From Variovorax sp. TBS-050B (GTDB lineage Bacteria > Pseudomonadota > Gammaproteobacteria > Burkholderiales > Burkholderiaceae_C): 64,000 nucleotides of DNA. A model generated the notes under the pieces. That model was not told the DNA's origin and did not search any database. It worked only from the letters and a program-made list of their open reading frames with translations. The first letter of the stretch is position 1, and every line of letters begins with the position of its first letter. Below, one piece after another: positions 46,878-55,545 of this stretch. Location of the stretch: contig NZ_JARXYR010000002.1 in assembly GCF_029893635.1 (NCBI RefSeq), positions 4,811,001-4,875,000 on the forward strand. Direction: 5' to 3'. Both the position numbers and the translations under genes were made by a program.

Positions 46878-47270
46878 TCAGACCGCGAACTCGGCCGGGC
46901 GCTTCTCGAGCACCGCCAGCAGCAGGTCGACGTCGAGGCTCGACGGCTGCGGCGCCTGCAGCGCGCCGAGCATGCGCGCCAGGGTTTCGGCATGCGGCAG
47001 CAGCGGCCCGAGGAAGCGGGTGCCGTCGGCGCCGGCGATCAGCAGCGTGGGGAAGGTCTCGACGTCGAAGGCGTCGGCGATGTCGGCATGGTCCTCGATG
47101 TCGACCCAGGCGAAGCGCAGCTGCGGATGCGCCCGCGCCACCTGCTCGAACAGCGGCCGGTACTCGCGGCAGGTGCCGCACCATTCGGCGCACAGGCACA
47201 CCACCCAGGGCGTGGCGGGGGCCTGCGCGGCGGTGCCGGAGTCAGCGGAGTCAGCGGGAAGAGCGCTCAA
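46878..47270 (-). CDS. Thioredoxin-like protein
   Basis: The protein has a complete thioredoxin fold with the active site AEWCGTCREY, FAWVDIEDHADIADAFDVETFPTLLIA with the cis-proline, then a C-terminal extension of about 35 residues. No ATG is available in the frame before the domain. TTG at 47270 gives 130 residues and is my tentative start; GTG codons just before CLCAEWC would trim the first strand. The domain is certain and the start is not. It is divergent from the DUF962 gene. Confidence 0.75.
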   Translation of the reverse strand: MSALPADSADSGTAAQAPATPWVVCLCAEWCGTCREYRPLFEQVARAHPQLRFAWVDIEDHADIADAFDVETFPTLLIAGADGTRFLGPLLPHAETLARMLGALQAPQPSSLDVDLLLAVLEKRPAEFAV

Positions 47271-47384
47271 GGCGGATGTGGCGAAGGGGTGGATCTGAAG
47301 CCGGGGTGGTGCGGCCGCGGGGTCGTGGCTATTATGGACAAAGCGCCCTGCGCGCGCAGGGCGACACGACAGGAGACCCGCACG

Positions 47385-47723
47385 ATGAACACCACGACTG
47401 CCCCGGAATCTGCCGTCGATCCGCGTCGTTTCAAGCGCTTCGCGGACTTCTATCCCTTCTACCTGAGCGAGCACGCGAACCGCACCTGCCGCCGGCTGCA
47501 TTTCGCGGGCTCGACCATCTCGCTCCTGTGCCTGGTCGCGCTGGCGCTGACATGGAACCCGCTCTGGCTGCTCGCGGGGCTGGTGGCCGGCTACGGCTTT
47601 GCCTGGGTCGGCCATTTCGGCTTCGAGAAGAACCGGCCGGCCTCGTTCAAGCGCCCGCTCTATTCCTTCATGGGCGACTGGGCCATGTACCGCGACATCT
47701 GGCTCGGCAGGATCAAGCTCTAG
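47385..47723 (+). CDS. Mpo1-like / DUF962 membrane protein
   Basis: The 112-residue DUF962 protein has FADFYPFYLSEHANRTCRRLHFAGSTISLL, two hydrophobic segments and WVGHFGFEKNRPASFKRPLYSFMGDW. The conserved His residues match yeast Mpo1, a dioxygenase in 2-hydroxy fatty acid alpha-oxidation, so a lipid role is possible. The bacterial function is untested. AGGAG lies 9 bases before the ATG. Its 3' end overlaps the convergent YihY gene by four bases. Confidence 0.87.
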   Translation: MNTTTAPESAVDPRRFKRFADFYPFYLSEHANRTCRRLHFAGSTISLLCLVALALTWNPLWLLAGLVAGYGFAWVGHFGFEKNRPASFKRPLYSFMGDWAMYRDIWLGRIKL

Positions 47724-48919
47724 ATCAACAGCACGTCGCCCAGGCGCAGCGATTGCAGCGGCCCCTTCTGCCACAGGTCCTCGAGCGGCTCCGCGCGCGG
47801 CATCAGCAGTTCGCGCAGGAGCGGTTCGAGCGGCGTGGAGGGATCGGCCAGCAGCACGTAGCGCGGATCCTCGTGCGGGGTTTCCTCGGCCAGCGGCGCG
47901 ATCCAGTCCAACGCCACCAGCGTTTCGAGCACCGGCACCACCTGCAGCATGTCGACGCGCATCCAGGTGACGAGCTCGCGCGCGCCCAGCCCCTTGGCCG
48001 GCGTGGCGCGCGCCCGCGCCAGGTGCTGCAGCACCTCCATCGCGAGCTGCAGCGGCCAGCCGGCGCGGCCGCCGCGCCGCGCCACGCCGGTCAGCAGGCT
48101 CGGCAGGTAGGCCGCGATCACCGCGCCCAGCAGCACGATGACCCAGGCCACGTAGATCCACACCAGCAGGATCGGCACCGTGGCAAAGGCGCCGTAGAGC
48201 ACCGAGTAGGTCGGCACCAGGCTCAGGTAGTAGCCGAGCACGCGCTTCGCGATCTCGATCGCGGCCGCCACGAAGAAGCCGCCGGCCCAGGCATGCGACC
48301 AGCGCACGTGCGTGTTGGGCACGTAGTGGTAGAGCGAAGCCATGCCGGCCGCGAGCAGCACGAACTCGAAGGTGTCGAAGATCAGCTTGACGATGCCGCC
48401 GCCCACCACGTCGCGCGAGACGGAGAACACGTAGGAGGTGGTGGACAGGCTCACCGCGAGGATCAGCGGGCCGAGCGTGATCGCGGCCCAGTAGATCAGC
48501 ACCCGCTGCGCGAACGGCCGCGGCGAGCGCACGCGCCAGATGTTGTTGAGCGTCTTGTCGATGGTGAGGATCAGCGCGATCGCGGTGATCAGCAGCACCA
48601 CCAGGCCCGCGATGCCGAGGCCGCCGGCCTTGCTCGAGAACTGGTTCAGGTAGCCCAGCACCTGGCGCGCGATGTTGTCCGGGATCAGGCTCTCGATCAG
48701 CCAGCGCTGCAGCCGCCCCTGCATCTTGGCGAACATGGGGAACACGGTGAAGAGCGCGAGCGCCACCGTGAAGAACGGCACCATCGCGATGGTGGTGGTG
48801 AAGGTCAGGCTGCTGGCCGTGAGGCCGAGGCGGTCTTCGCGGAAGCGCTCGCCGAGCACCGCGGCGGTGTTGCGCCACGGAAAGCGCGAAAGATCCCTCC
48901 AGAGCTGCCGACGATTCAT
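47720..48919 (-). CDS. YihY/UPF0761 family inner-membrane protein
   Basis: The 399-residue protein has the YihY (formerly RbN/BrkB) domain with six or seven membrane segments in residues 30-265 (SSLTFTTTIAMVPFFTVALAL, YWAAITLGPLILAVSL, AWAGGFFVAAAIEIAKR, VPILLVWIYVAWVIVLLGAVIAAY). A cytoplasmic C-terminal region of about 120 residues resembles a winged-helix tail. Older claims that it is RNase BN were corrected; its function is unknown. Confidence 0.92.
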   Translation of the reverse strand: MNRRQLWRDLSRFPWRNTAAVLGERFREDRLGLTASSLTFTTTIAMVPFFTVALALFTVFPMFAKMQGRLQRWLIESLIPDNIARQVLGYLNQFSSKAGGLGIAGLVVLLITAIALILTIDKTLNNIWRVRSPRPFAQRVLIYWAAITLGPLILAVSLSTTSYVFSVSRDVVGGGIVKLIFDTFEFVLLAAGMASLYHYVPNTHVRWSHAWAGGFFVAAAIEIAKRVLGYYLSLVPTYSVLYGAFATVPILLVWIYVAWVIVLLGAVIAAYLPSLLTGVARRGGRAGWPLQLAMEVLQHLARARATPAKGLGARELVTWMRVDMLQVVPVLETLVALDWIAPLAEETPHEDPRYVLLADPSTPLEPLLRELLMPRAEPLEDLWQKGPLQSLRLGDVLLI

Positions 48920-48985
48920 GGCCGGTATCATAGGAGTGAACCCTTCCCCGCCCTCCCAGCCGGCTCCGCGGTGCCCTCGTCTTCC

Positions 48986-49405
48986 ATGAATTCCATCCCG
49001 CCGCAGCATCCCGCCCCCTCCGTCGCCGCCACGCGCTGGCTCGCCGTCGGCAGCCTGGTGGGGCTGATCGTGCTCGGCCTGGCCTGGGAGCTGTGGCTGG
49101 CGCCGCTGCGGCCCGGCGGCTCGCTGCTGGCGCTCAAGGTGCTGCCGCTCGTGATCCCGCTCGCGGGGCTGTGGAAGAACCGCATGTACACCTACCGCTG
49201 GGTCAGCCTGATGATCTGGCTCTATTTCACCGAAGGCGTGGTGCGCGCATGGAGCGACACCAACGGCGTGGGCCAGGTGCTCGCGCTCGTCGAGGTGCTG
49301 CTGTGCCTCGCGCTCTTCACCGCCTGCGCGCTGCACGTGCGCCTGCGCCTCCGGCATGCCAAGGCCGCTGCCGCCGCCCGTCCAATGGAAGCCCCTGCCC
49401 CATGA
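48986..49405 (+). CDS. DUF2069 membrane protein
   Basis: The 139-residue protein has about four hydrophobic segments (LAVGSLVGLIVLGLAWELWL, LKVLPLVIPLAGLW, WVSLMIWLYFTEGVVRAW, LALVEVLLCLALFTACALHVRLR), typical of DUF2069. The function is unknown. It is divergent from YihY, and its stop overlaps the start of the GlcD-like gene by four bases, so the two are co-transcribed. Confidence 0.87.
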   Translation: MNSIPPQHPAPSVAATRWLAVGSLVGLIVLGLAWELWLAPLRPGGSLLALKVLPLVIPLAGLWKNRMYTYRWVSLMIWLYFTEGVVRAWSDTNGVGQVLALVEVLLCLALFTACALHVRLRLRHAKAAAAARPMEAPAP

Positions 49406-50832
49406 CCTCCTCTTCCCCCGCATTGCTCGACCAGCTGCGCGCCATCGTCGGCGCGCCCCACGTACTCACCGAGGGCGACCTCGCCGCCTACGAGCAGGAC
49501 TGGCGCAAGCGCGCGCGCGGCAGATCGCTCGCCGTCGTGCGGCCGGCCGACGCACGGCAGGTGGCCGAGGTGGTCAAGGCCTGCGCCGCGGCCGGCACCG
49601 CCATCGTGCCGCAGGGCGGCAACACCGGCCTCGCGGTCGGCTCCATTCCGGACGACAGCGGCACGCAGGTGGTGCTGAGCCTGCAGCGGCTCAACGCCAT
49701 CCGCAGCATCGACGCGGCCAACCTCACCATGACGGTGGAGGCCGGCTGCATCCTCCAGACGCTGCAGGAGGCGGCCGAGAAGCAGGGCTACCTGTTCCCG
49801 CTGAGCCTCGCGGCCGAGGGCAGCTGCACCATCGGCGGCAACCTCGCGACCAATGCGGGCGGCACGCAGGTGGTGCGCTACGGCAACACACGCGACCTGT
49901 GCCTGGGCCTCGAAGTGGTCACGCCGCAGGGCGAGATCTGGGAAGGCACCAGCGGCCTGCGCAAGGACAACACCGGCTACGACCTGCGCGACCTGATGAT
50001 CGGCAGCGAAGGCACGCTGGGCATCATCACCGCGGCCACGATGAAGCTCTATCCGCTGCCGGCGGCGCAGCTCACGGCCTGGGCCGCGGTGCCGTCGCTC
50101 GACCATGCGGTGACGCTGCTGGGCCTCGCGCACAAGCACCTGGGTTCGGGCCTCACGGGCTTCGAGGTGATGGGCCGCTTCGCGCTGAGCCTGGTCGACA
50201 AGCACATGCCGCAGCTGCGCGTGCCGTTCATCGGCGACGAAGCCGTGCCGTACTGCGTGCTGCTCGAGAACTCCGACAACGAGTCGGAGGACCATGCGCG
50301 CTCGCGCTTCGAGGCGCTGCTCGAAACCGCCTTCGAGGACGGCTGCGTGACCGACGCGGTGGTGGCCGAGAACCTCACGCAGGCGCACCAGCTCTGGCAC
50401 ATCCGCGAGAGCATTCCGCTCGCGCAGGCCGAGGAAGGGCTGAACATCAAGCACGACATCTCGGTCCCGGTGTCGCGCATCCCCGCCTTCGTGGCCGAGA
50501 CCGATGCGCTGCTCGAACGCGAGATCGCGGGCGTGCGCCTCGTGAACTTCGGGCATCTCGGCGACGGCAACCTGCACTACAACGTGCAGGCGCCCGAGAA
50601 CATCGACACCAAGGCCTTCCTCAAGAACGAGGAAGAGCGCATCAACACGCTGGTGTACGACGCGGTGCAGAAGTTCGGCGGCTCTTTCTCGGCCGAGCAC
50701 GGCGTCGGCTCGCTCAAGGTCGACAAGCTCGAGAAGCACAAGTCGCCGGTGGCGCTCGGGATGATGCGCGCGATCAAGCGCGGGCTCGATCCGAAGAACA
50801 TCCTCAACCCGGGCCGCGTGATCCGGGTCTAG
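49402..50832 (+). CDS. FAD-linked D-2-hydroxyacid oxidase/dehydrogenase (GlcD/D2HGDH-like)
   Basis: The 476-residue protein has an N-terminal PCMH-type FAD domain (VVRPADARQVAEVVKACAAAGTAIVPQGGNTGLAVGS, TIGGNLATNAGGTQVVRYGNTRDLCLGLEVV) and a C-terminal FAD-oxidase domain with GHLGDGNLHYNVQAP and SFSAEHGVGSLKVDKLEKHK. The sequence fits D-2-hydroxyglutarate or D-lactate dehydrogenase relatives better than the three-subunit glycolate oxidase, whose other subunits are absent. The electron acceptor is unknown. Confidence 0.9.
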   Translation: MTSSSPALLDQLRAIVGAPHVLTEGDLAAYEQDWRKRARGRSLAVVRPADARQVAEVVKACAAAGTAIVPQGGNTGLAVGSIPDDSGTQVVLSLQRLNAIRSIDAANLTMTVEAGCILQTLQEAAEKQGYLFPLSLAAEGSCTIGGNLATNAGGTQVVRYGNTRDLCLGLEVVTPQGEIWEGTSGLRKDNTGYDLRDLMIGSEGTLGIITAATMKLYPLPAAQLTAWAAVPSLDHAVTLLGLAHKHLGSGLTGFEVMGRFALSLVDKHMPQLRVPFIGDEAVPYCVLLENSDNESEDHARSRFEALLETAFEDGCVTDAVVAENLTQAHQLWHIRESIPLAQAEEGLNIKHDISVPVSRIPAFVAETDALLEREIAGVRLVNFGHLGDGNLHYNVQAPENIDTKAFLKNEEERINTLVYDAVQKFGGSFSAEHGVGSLKVDKLEKHKSPVALGMMRAIKRGLDPKNILNPGRVIRV

Positions 50833-50839
50833 CCGGCCC

Positions 50840-51214
50840 TCAGCGCGCGAAGTCTCCGTCGCGCAGCTCGATCGGCTGGCCATGCGGCGTGCGGTCGGCC
50901 GCATGGTCCCAGGCATCGCGCCAGCGCGCGAGTTCATCGCCCGAGCTCGCGCCCTTCCGCGCCACCAGGCTTTCGAGCGCCGCGAGCCAGTGCCGGTAGT
51001 AGGTGTCGCCCGCATCGGGATCGCCCGCGGCCTGCGCGGCCGTGATCTGCGCCGCGAGCGCCTCGGCCCATTCGGGCCAGCTGAACAGGCCCTTTTCGTG
51101 CAGCGCCAGCGTCATCGCGAAAGCCTGCGCCTCCCACGGCGCCGCGAAGACGGGCCCGTCGCCATCGCGCGGCAGGCCGGGCACGAGCGCGAGCGGCGGC
51201 ATCGCCGTGCTCAT
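50840..51214 (-). CDS. Nitrile hydratase accessory protein
   Basis: The 124-residue protein is related to the N-terminal half of nitrile hydratase beta subunits (FAAPWEAQAFAMTLALHEKGLFSWPEWAEAL, YYRHWLAALESLVARKG) and belongs to the accessory/activator family that helps insert cobalt. It follows the beta gene with a four-base overlap as the third gene of the operon, an order seen in cobalt-type enzymes. It faces the GlcD-like gene with a 7-base gap. Confidence 0.88.
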   Translation of the reverse strand: MSTAMPPLALVPGLPRDGDGPVFAAPWEAQAFAMTLALHEKGLFSWPEWAEALAAQITAAQAAGDPDAGDTYYRHWLAALESLVARKGASSGDELARWRDAWDHAADRTPHGQPIELRDGDFAR

Positions 51215-51876
51215 GCTGCGTGCTCCAGGTAGCTCTCCCACGCGTCGACCGAGACCGCGAGGTTCTGGCGCGGCGCTTCACCGCCCCAGAGCTCGGCTTC
51301 GTCGAAGACGACGGTGTAGAGCCATTGCGGCTGCTCGCCGAGGCCGCGTGCATGGGTGTCGGCGAACACGTGCGCGCCGTGCACCCGCTCGACCATGCCG
51401 CGCCGGCCGCGTACGTAGCCGGGCAGCCGCGTGTGGTGGTCGACCGCGGCGCCGCGCATGCGCACCGCGTCGCCGACCGCGAAGCGCGCGGGGCCCGGTG
51501 CGGGGCGTGCCGCGGGCGAACCCTTGGCGAGCACGGCGGGCACATCGGCGGCGCGCAGCACGCGCGCGACCGGCGCCCCCGGATGGCGCATCGCGCCGGC
51601 CTCGATCTCGTCGGGGAAGAGCTGGCCGCGTTCGCGCATCAGTTGCTCGAGCGCGGCGAGCCAGATCGCGTAGTAGCTCATGCGCCGGTAGGCCGGCAGC
51701 GTCTCGCGCGCGGCGCGGCTCGCATCGATGTTCCAGGAGCCGGTGGCGCCCATCGCGAGCGTGAGCGCGAGCGCGCGCGGCTCCCAGGCGGCGTGGAACA
51801 GCTCGCCCTCGGGCTCGGGCGCGACCGCGCCGAAACCGGGCAGCCCGCCGAGGTCGGCCTGCGTGATGTAGCTCAT
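51211..51876 (-). CDS. nthB: Nitrile hydratase beta subunit
   Basis: The 221-residue beta subunit begins [18 protein letters not shown], has [35 protein letters not shown] and [13 protein letters not shown], and a C-terminal SH3-like barrel ([48 protein letters not shown]). Nitrile hydratase converts nitriles to amides as an alpha-beta dimer. It overlaps the alpha and accessory genes by four bases each. It is intact even though the alpha gene has an amber codon. Confidence 0.93.
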   Translation of the reverse strand: MSYITQADLGGLPGFGAVAPEPEGELFHAAWEPRALALTLAMGATGSWNIDASRAARETLPAYRRMSYYAIWLAALEQLMRERGQLFPDEIEAGAMRHPGAPVARVLRAADVPAVLAKGSPAARPAPGPARFAVGDAVRMRGAAVDHHTRLPGYVRGRRGMVERVHGAHVFADTHARGLGEQPQWLYTVVFDEAELWGGEAPRQNLAVSVDAWESYLEHAA

Positions 51877-52514
51877 CGCGGCACCTCCACCACGCGCGTA
51901 CCGATCATCGAATCGCGCGTGACCAGCGCCGCGAGTTCTTCCTCGCCCATGCCCTCGGTGCCCGCGGGCCGCTGCGGAATCACGAGATAGCGCACCTCGG
52001 CGGTCGAATCCCAGACGCGGATGCGCGTCGACGCGGGCAGCACGGTGCCGAAGTCGGCGAGCACGCCGCGCGGATCCTTCACCGCGCGCGAGCGGTAGGG
52101 CGCGCTCTTGTACTAGGTGGGCGGCAGCCCGAGCACGGGCCAGGGGTAGCAGCTGCACAGCGTGCAGACCACCATGTGGTGCTCCGCATCGCTGTTGGCC
52201 ACCGCCACCATGTGCTCCCCCTGCCGGCCGGTGTAGCCCAGCGAGGCGATCGCCGCGGTGGCATCGGCCATGAGCCAGTCGCGGAACGCCGGGTCCACCC
52301 AGGCTCTGGCGACCACGCGTGCGCCGTTGCGCGGGCCGATGCGGGTCTGGTAGGTGTCGATCAGCGCGTCAAGCGCAGCTGGATCGAGGTAGCCTTTCTC
52401 GGTGAGCACGGATTCGAGGGCCCGCACGCGCAGGTCCATCTCGCCGAGTTCGCTGTGTTCATGGCCGTGCTCGTGGTCGTGTCCATGGCCTTGTCCGGGG
52501 TGCTGGGCGCTCAT
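51873..52514 (-). pseudogene. nthA: Nitrile hydratase alpha subunit, cobalt type, with in-frame amber codon
   Basis: Read through, this is a complete 213-residue alpha subunit. Residues 117-122 are CTLCSC, the metal claw of cobalt enzymes, followed by [10 protein letters not shown]. Codon 134 is TAG (52113-52115 on the plus strand as CTA), where the family has Trp before [16 protein letters not shown]; a single TGG to TAG change explains it. The frame continues normally to the stop overlapping nthB. The N-terminus is His-rich ([12 protein letters not shown]). As given, translation would yield 133 residues, ending just after the metal site. It could be a real loss of function, readthrough or a sequence error. 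Confidence 0.9.
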
Positions 52515-52538
52515 GGGGCCGATGCTACGCCAGACCAC

Positions 52539-52544
52539 TAAAAT
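52539..52544 (+). promoter_or_regulatory. Possible -10 element for thyA
   Basis: TAAAAT lies 43 bases before the thyA start in the 72-base space between the divergent nitrile hydratase and thyA genes. No good -35 box is seen, so confidence is low. Confidence 0.3.
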
Positions 52545-52586
52545 TCGCGCTCCCCTCCGTCCAGACGCCCGCCGCGCCGAACCGCC

Positions 52587-53420
52587 ATGAATGCCCGCCC
52601 GATCCGCTCCCAGTACGAAGATTTCATGCGCCACGTCGACACCCATGGCGTGTACAAGAGCGACCGCACGGGCACCGGCACCAAGAGCGTGTTCGGCCAC
52701 CAGATGCGCTTCGACCTGAACGAAGGCTTTCCGCTGGTCACCACCAAGAAGGTGCACGTGAAGTCGATCATCCAGGAACTGCTGTGGTTCCTGACCGGTT
52801 CGAGCAACAACAACTGGCTCCGGGAGCGCGGCGTCACGATCTGGGACGAGTGGGCGCGCGAGGACGGCGACCTCGGCCCCGTCTACGGCGTGCAATGGCG
52901 CAGCTGGCCCACGCCCGACGGCGGCCACATCGACCAGATCGCCGAGGTGGTCAAGACCCTGAAGACCAACCCCGATTCGCGCCGCATCATCGTGAGCGCC
53001 TGGAACGTGGCCGAGCTCTCGAAGATGGCGCTCATGCCCTGCCACGCCTTCTTCCAGTTCTACGTGGCCCCGCCGCAGAACGACGGCGAGCGCGGCCGGC
53101 TCAGCTGCCAGCTCTACCAGCGCAGCGCCGACATCTTCCTCGGCGTGCCCTTCAACATCGCGAGCTACGCGCTGCTCACCCACATGATGGCGCAGCAGTG
53201 CGACCTCGACGTGGGCGACTTCATCTGGACCGGCGGCGACTGCCACATCTACATCAACCATGCCGAGCAGGTGGCGCTGCAGCTCGGCCGCACGCCCTAC
53301 CCCTATCCCACGCTGCGCATCAAGCGCCGGCCCGATTCGATCTTCGACTACCGGTACGAAGACTTCGAATTCGAGGACTACAAGCACCACGATGCGATCA
53401 AGGCGCCGGTGGCGGTCTGA
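52587..53420 (+). CDS. thyA: Thymidylate synthase
   Basis: The 277-residue enzyme methylates dUMP to dTMP using methylene-tetrahydrofolate. It has the N-terminal [18 protein letters not shown], the catalytic Cys in [36 protein letters not shown] and [11 protein letters not shown]. An insert in the small domain (NDGERG) gives slightly more than the E. coli length of 264. FolA follows 15 bases later and regenerates tetrahydrofolate, a standard pairing. Confidence 0.97.
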   Translation: MNARPIRSQYEDFMRHVDTHGVYKSDRTGTGTKSVFGHQMRFDLNEGFPLVTTKKVHVKSIIQELLWFLTGSSNNNWLRERGVTIWDEWAREDGDLGPVYGVQWRSWPTPDGGHIDQIAEVVKTLKTNPDSRRIIVSAWNVAELSKMALMPCHAFFQFYVAPPQNDGERGRLSCQLYQRSADIFLGVPFNIASYALLTHMMAQQCDLDVGDFIWTGGDCHIYINHAEQVALQLGRTPYPYPTLRIKRRPDSIFDYRYEDFEFEDYKHHDAIKAPVAV

Positions 53421-53435
53421 CGGAGTGAGCCGCCC

Positions 53436-53960
53436 ATGACCGCCGCGCCGCGCATCAACCTCATCTTCGCCCGCGCCGCCAACGGCGTGATCGGCATCAA
53501 GGGCACCATGCCCTGGCACCTGCCCGAGGACATGGTGCACTTCAAGACGCAGACCGCGGGTGCGCCCGTGGTCATGGGCCGCAAGACCTGGGACTCGCTG
53601 CCCGAGCGCTTTCGGCCGCTGCCGGGGCGGCGCAACATCGTGATCACGCGGCAGGACGACTGGAAGGCCGACGGCGCGCAGCGCGTGGGCAGCCTCGAGG
53701 AAGCGATCGCGCTCTGCGAGGAATCGCAGGTGCCCGAGATGTGGGTGATCGGCGGCGCGCAGATCTATGCACAGGCCGAGCCGCTCGCATCGCGCGTGGT
53801 CGCGACCGAACTGGCCCGCGCCTACGACGGCGATGCGCATGCGCCCGAACTCTCGCCCGCGCACTGGCGCGAGACGAAGCGCGAGGCGCACGTCTCGGCG
53901 AAGGAAGGGCTGCCCTTCGCCTTCGTCACCTACGAACGCATCGGCCCCGCGAAGGCATGA
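53436..53960 (+). CDS. folA: Dihydrofolate reductase
   Basis: The 174-residue enzyme reduces dihydrofolate to tetrahydrofolate with NADPH, recycling the product of ThyA. Motifs are [30 protein letters not shown] with the Trp and Glu active-site region, [25 protein letters not shown] and [24 protein letters not shown] sequence precedes the ATG. It ends about 60 bases before the next gene. Confidence 0.97.
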   Translation: MTAAPRINLIFARAANGVIGIKGTMPWHLPEDMVHFKTQTAGAPVVMGRKTWDSLPERFRPLPGRRNIVITRQDDWKADGAQRVGSLEEAIALCEESQVPEMWVIGGAQIYAQAEPLASRVVATELARAYDGDAHAPELSPAHWRETKREAHVSAKEGLPFAFVTYERIGPAKA

Positions 53961-54021
53961 GCCCCACCCGCCCGCCCGAAGGGGCCCGCACCACAGCCCG
54001 CCAGGGCGAAGGCCGTCTCCA

Positions 54022-55137
54022 GTGAGCAGGACAGCCGCGCTGCCGCCACGGCGCCGCGCGCTGCTGGCCGGTGCCGCCGCACTGCTCGGCGGACTGGCGC
54101 CGCTGCGCGGGCCGCAGGCGGCCGAGCGGCTCGAACCCGACGAGGAGGCGCTGTTCCTTCCGGGCACCGCGCGGCCCACGCCCGACGGCCGGCTCGAGAT
54201 CGACATCCACGCCTGGGTCTACGAGCGCGAGCGGCGCTGGGGGCTCAATGCGGTGTTCGCGCGCTACCTGGGCCTCGACCTCAAGAACCTCTCGCCCGCG
54301 GCACGCCTGCGCTTCAACCAGCGCACCGCGCTGTTCCATGCGGAGTCGGAGGAAGGCAAGGTGTTCGAACTCGATTTCGACGGCGCCGCCGGCCGCCTGA
54401 CCACGCCGCCCTCGGGCGCCGACGGGCGGGTCGACATGCGCGCCGTGATCGACATGCCGCAGGCATCGCCCGCGAGCGAGTGGCAGCGCTTCCATGCGGT
54501 GACCGGCCCGGGCGAGCTGCTGCACCGCTTCAGGGGCCAGTCGCTGATCGTTCCGGCGCAGGGGCTCTCGGTGATCTCGGACATCGACGACACCATCAAG
54601 CGCACGCAGGTGCGCGACCGGCGCGCGATGCTGCTGAACACCTTCGCGCGCCGCTTCGAGCCCACGCCCGGCATGGCGGCCTTCTACCGCAGCCTGGCCC
54701 GGGTGCCCGACACGCGCTTTCACTACTTGTCGGCAAGCCCGATTCAGCTCTACCCCGCGCTCGCCGACTTCGTGCGCGACGCCGACTTTCCGGCCGGCAG
54801 CATGCACCTGCGCGAGAGCACGACCTGGCGGACGCTGATTCCGGGCGACCAGGATTCGCGCACGCACAAGCTCCGCGTCATCGAGCGGCTGCTGGCCGAC
54901 TTTCCGGCGCGCCGCTTCATGCTGGTGGGCGATTCGGGCGAAAGCGATCCGGAGATCTACGCCCAGGTGGCGCGCACCCATCCGTCGCGCATCGCGCACA
55001 TCGCGATCCGCGACGTCACGGGCGAGGACGCGCGTGCCGAGCGTTACGCGGCCGCGTTCGACGGCATCGACGCAGCGCTGTGGCAGGTGTTCCCGGGCGA
55101 CCGTGCGCCGTCGCCGGGCGAGCAGTTCGCGCGCTAG
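54022..55137 (+). CDS. App1-like DUF2183 (phosphatidate phosphatase-type) protein
   Basis: The 371-residue protein has a DUF2183/App1 domain in its C-terminal half with the HAD-type catalytic motif [10 protein letters not shown] (near residue 190), [13 protein letters not shown], and [17 protein letters not shown]. Yeast App1 is a phosphatidate phosphatase. The N-terminus ([24 protein letters not shown]) looks like a twin-arginine or Sec export signal, so it may act outside the cytoplasm. GTG at 54022 is the only start that includes this signal. Confidence 0.85.
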   Translation: MSRTAALPPRRRALLAGAAALLGGLAPLRGPQAAERLEPDEEALFLPGTARPTPDGRLEIDIHAWVYERERRWGLNAVFARYLGLDLKNLSPAARLRFNQRTALFHAESEEGKVFELDFDGAAGRLTTPPSGADGRVDMRAVIDMPQASPASEWQRFHAVTGPGELLHRFRGQSLIVPAQGLSVISDIDDTIKRTQVRDRRAMLLNTFARRFEPTPGMAAFYRSLARVPDTRFHYLSASPIQLYPALADFVRDADFPAGSMHLRESTTWRTLIPGDQDSRTHKLRVIERLLADFPARRFMLVGDSGESDPEIYAQVARTHPSRIAHIAIRDVTGEDARAERYAAAFDGIDAALWQVFPGDRAPSPGEQFAR

Positions 55138-55295
55138 CCGCAGCCCGAAACAAATTCAGCACCTTCGTTTCAAGACGGAAGTCGAAAGAACACTTCCGTA
55201 CACATCGGATAGGCGTGCGTGGCGCAGGGATTAGGCACAAGTGTGAAATTTTGCGCAGAATGATCTCCACGCCCATCTAGACAAGGAGACGGCTC

Positions 55296-55535
55296 ATGTC
55301 CATGGAGTTTCTTCGAGTCATTGCCGAACAGAAGCTGCCCTACGTCGTCCACACGCCCGCAGACATCGACCGCCTGCGCGTGCTGCGCGCGGCCGAACTG
55401 GTGACGGCCTTCATCCCGCCGTCGAGCCACGGGGCCGACGGCCGTGCGATCCGCCAGCTCGCGCAGGTGGAATCGATCACCGCCAAGGGCATGCTCGCGT
55501 TGAACAAGGCGACCTCCGCCTTCATCGAACTCTGA
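55296..55535 (+). CDS. Small hypothetical protein
   Basis: The 79-residue protein (MSMEFLRVIAEQKLPYVVHTPADIDRLRVLRAAELVTAFIPPSS at its start) has no domain I recognise. AGGAG at 55284-55288 with a 7-base spacing and the codon use support a real gene. A second ATG two codons in is possible. It has no signal peptide or membrane segment. The 158 bases before it contain only AT-richer sequence and no clear promoter. It is convergent with ligD. Confidence 0.75.
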   Translation: MSMEFLRVIAEQKLPYVVHTPADIDRLRVLRAAELVTAFIPPSSHGADGRAIRQLAQVESITAKGMLALNKATSAFIEL

Positions 55536-55545
55536 ACAGCGGCCG

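Noticed and set aside
50840..52514. Reading the nitrile hydratase alpha region as two separate genes
   Set aside because: The second part (from a GTG at 52082) continues the same frame and conserved family sequence without a ribosome site, so one interrupted gene is the simpler reading.
53957..54025. Short frame starting in the folA stop codon (ATGA)
   Set aside because: It gives only 22 residues of Pro, Arg and Gly and looks like the untranslated leader of the next gene.
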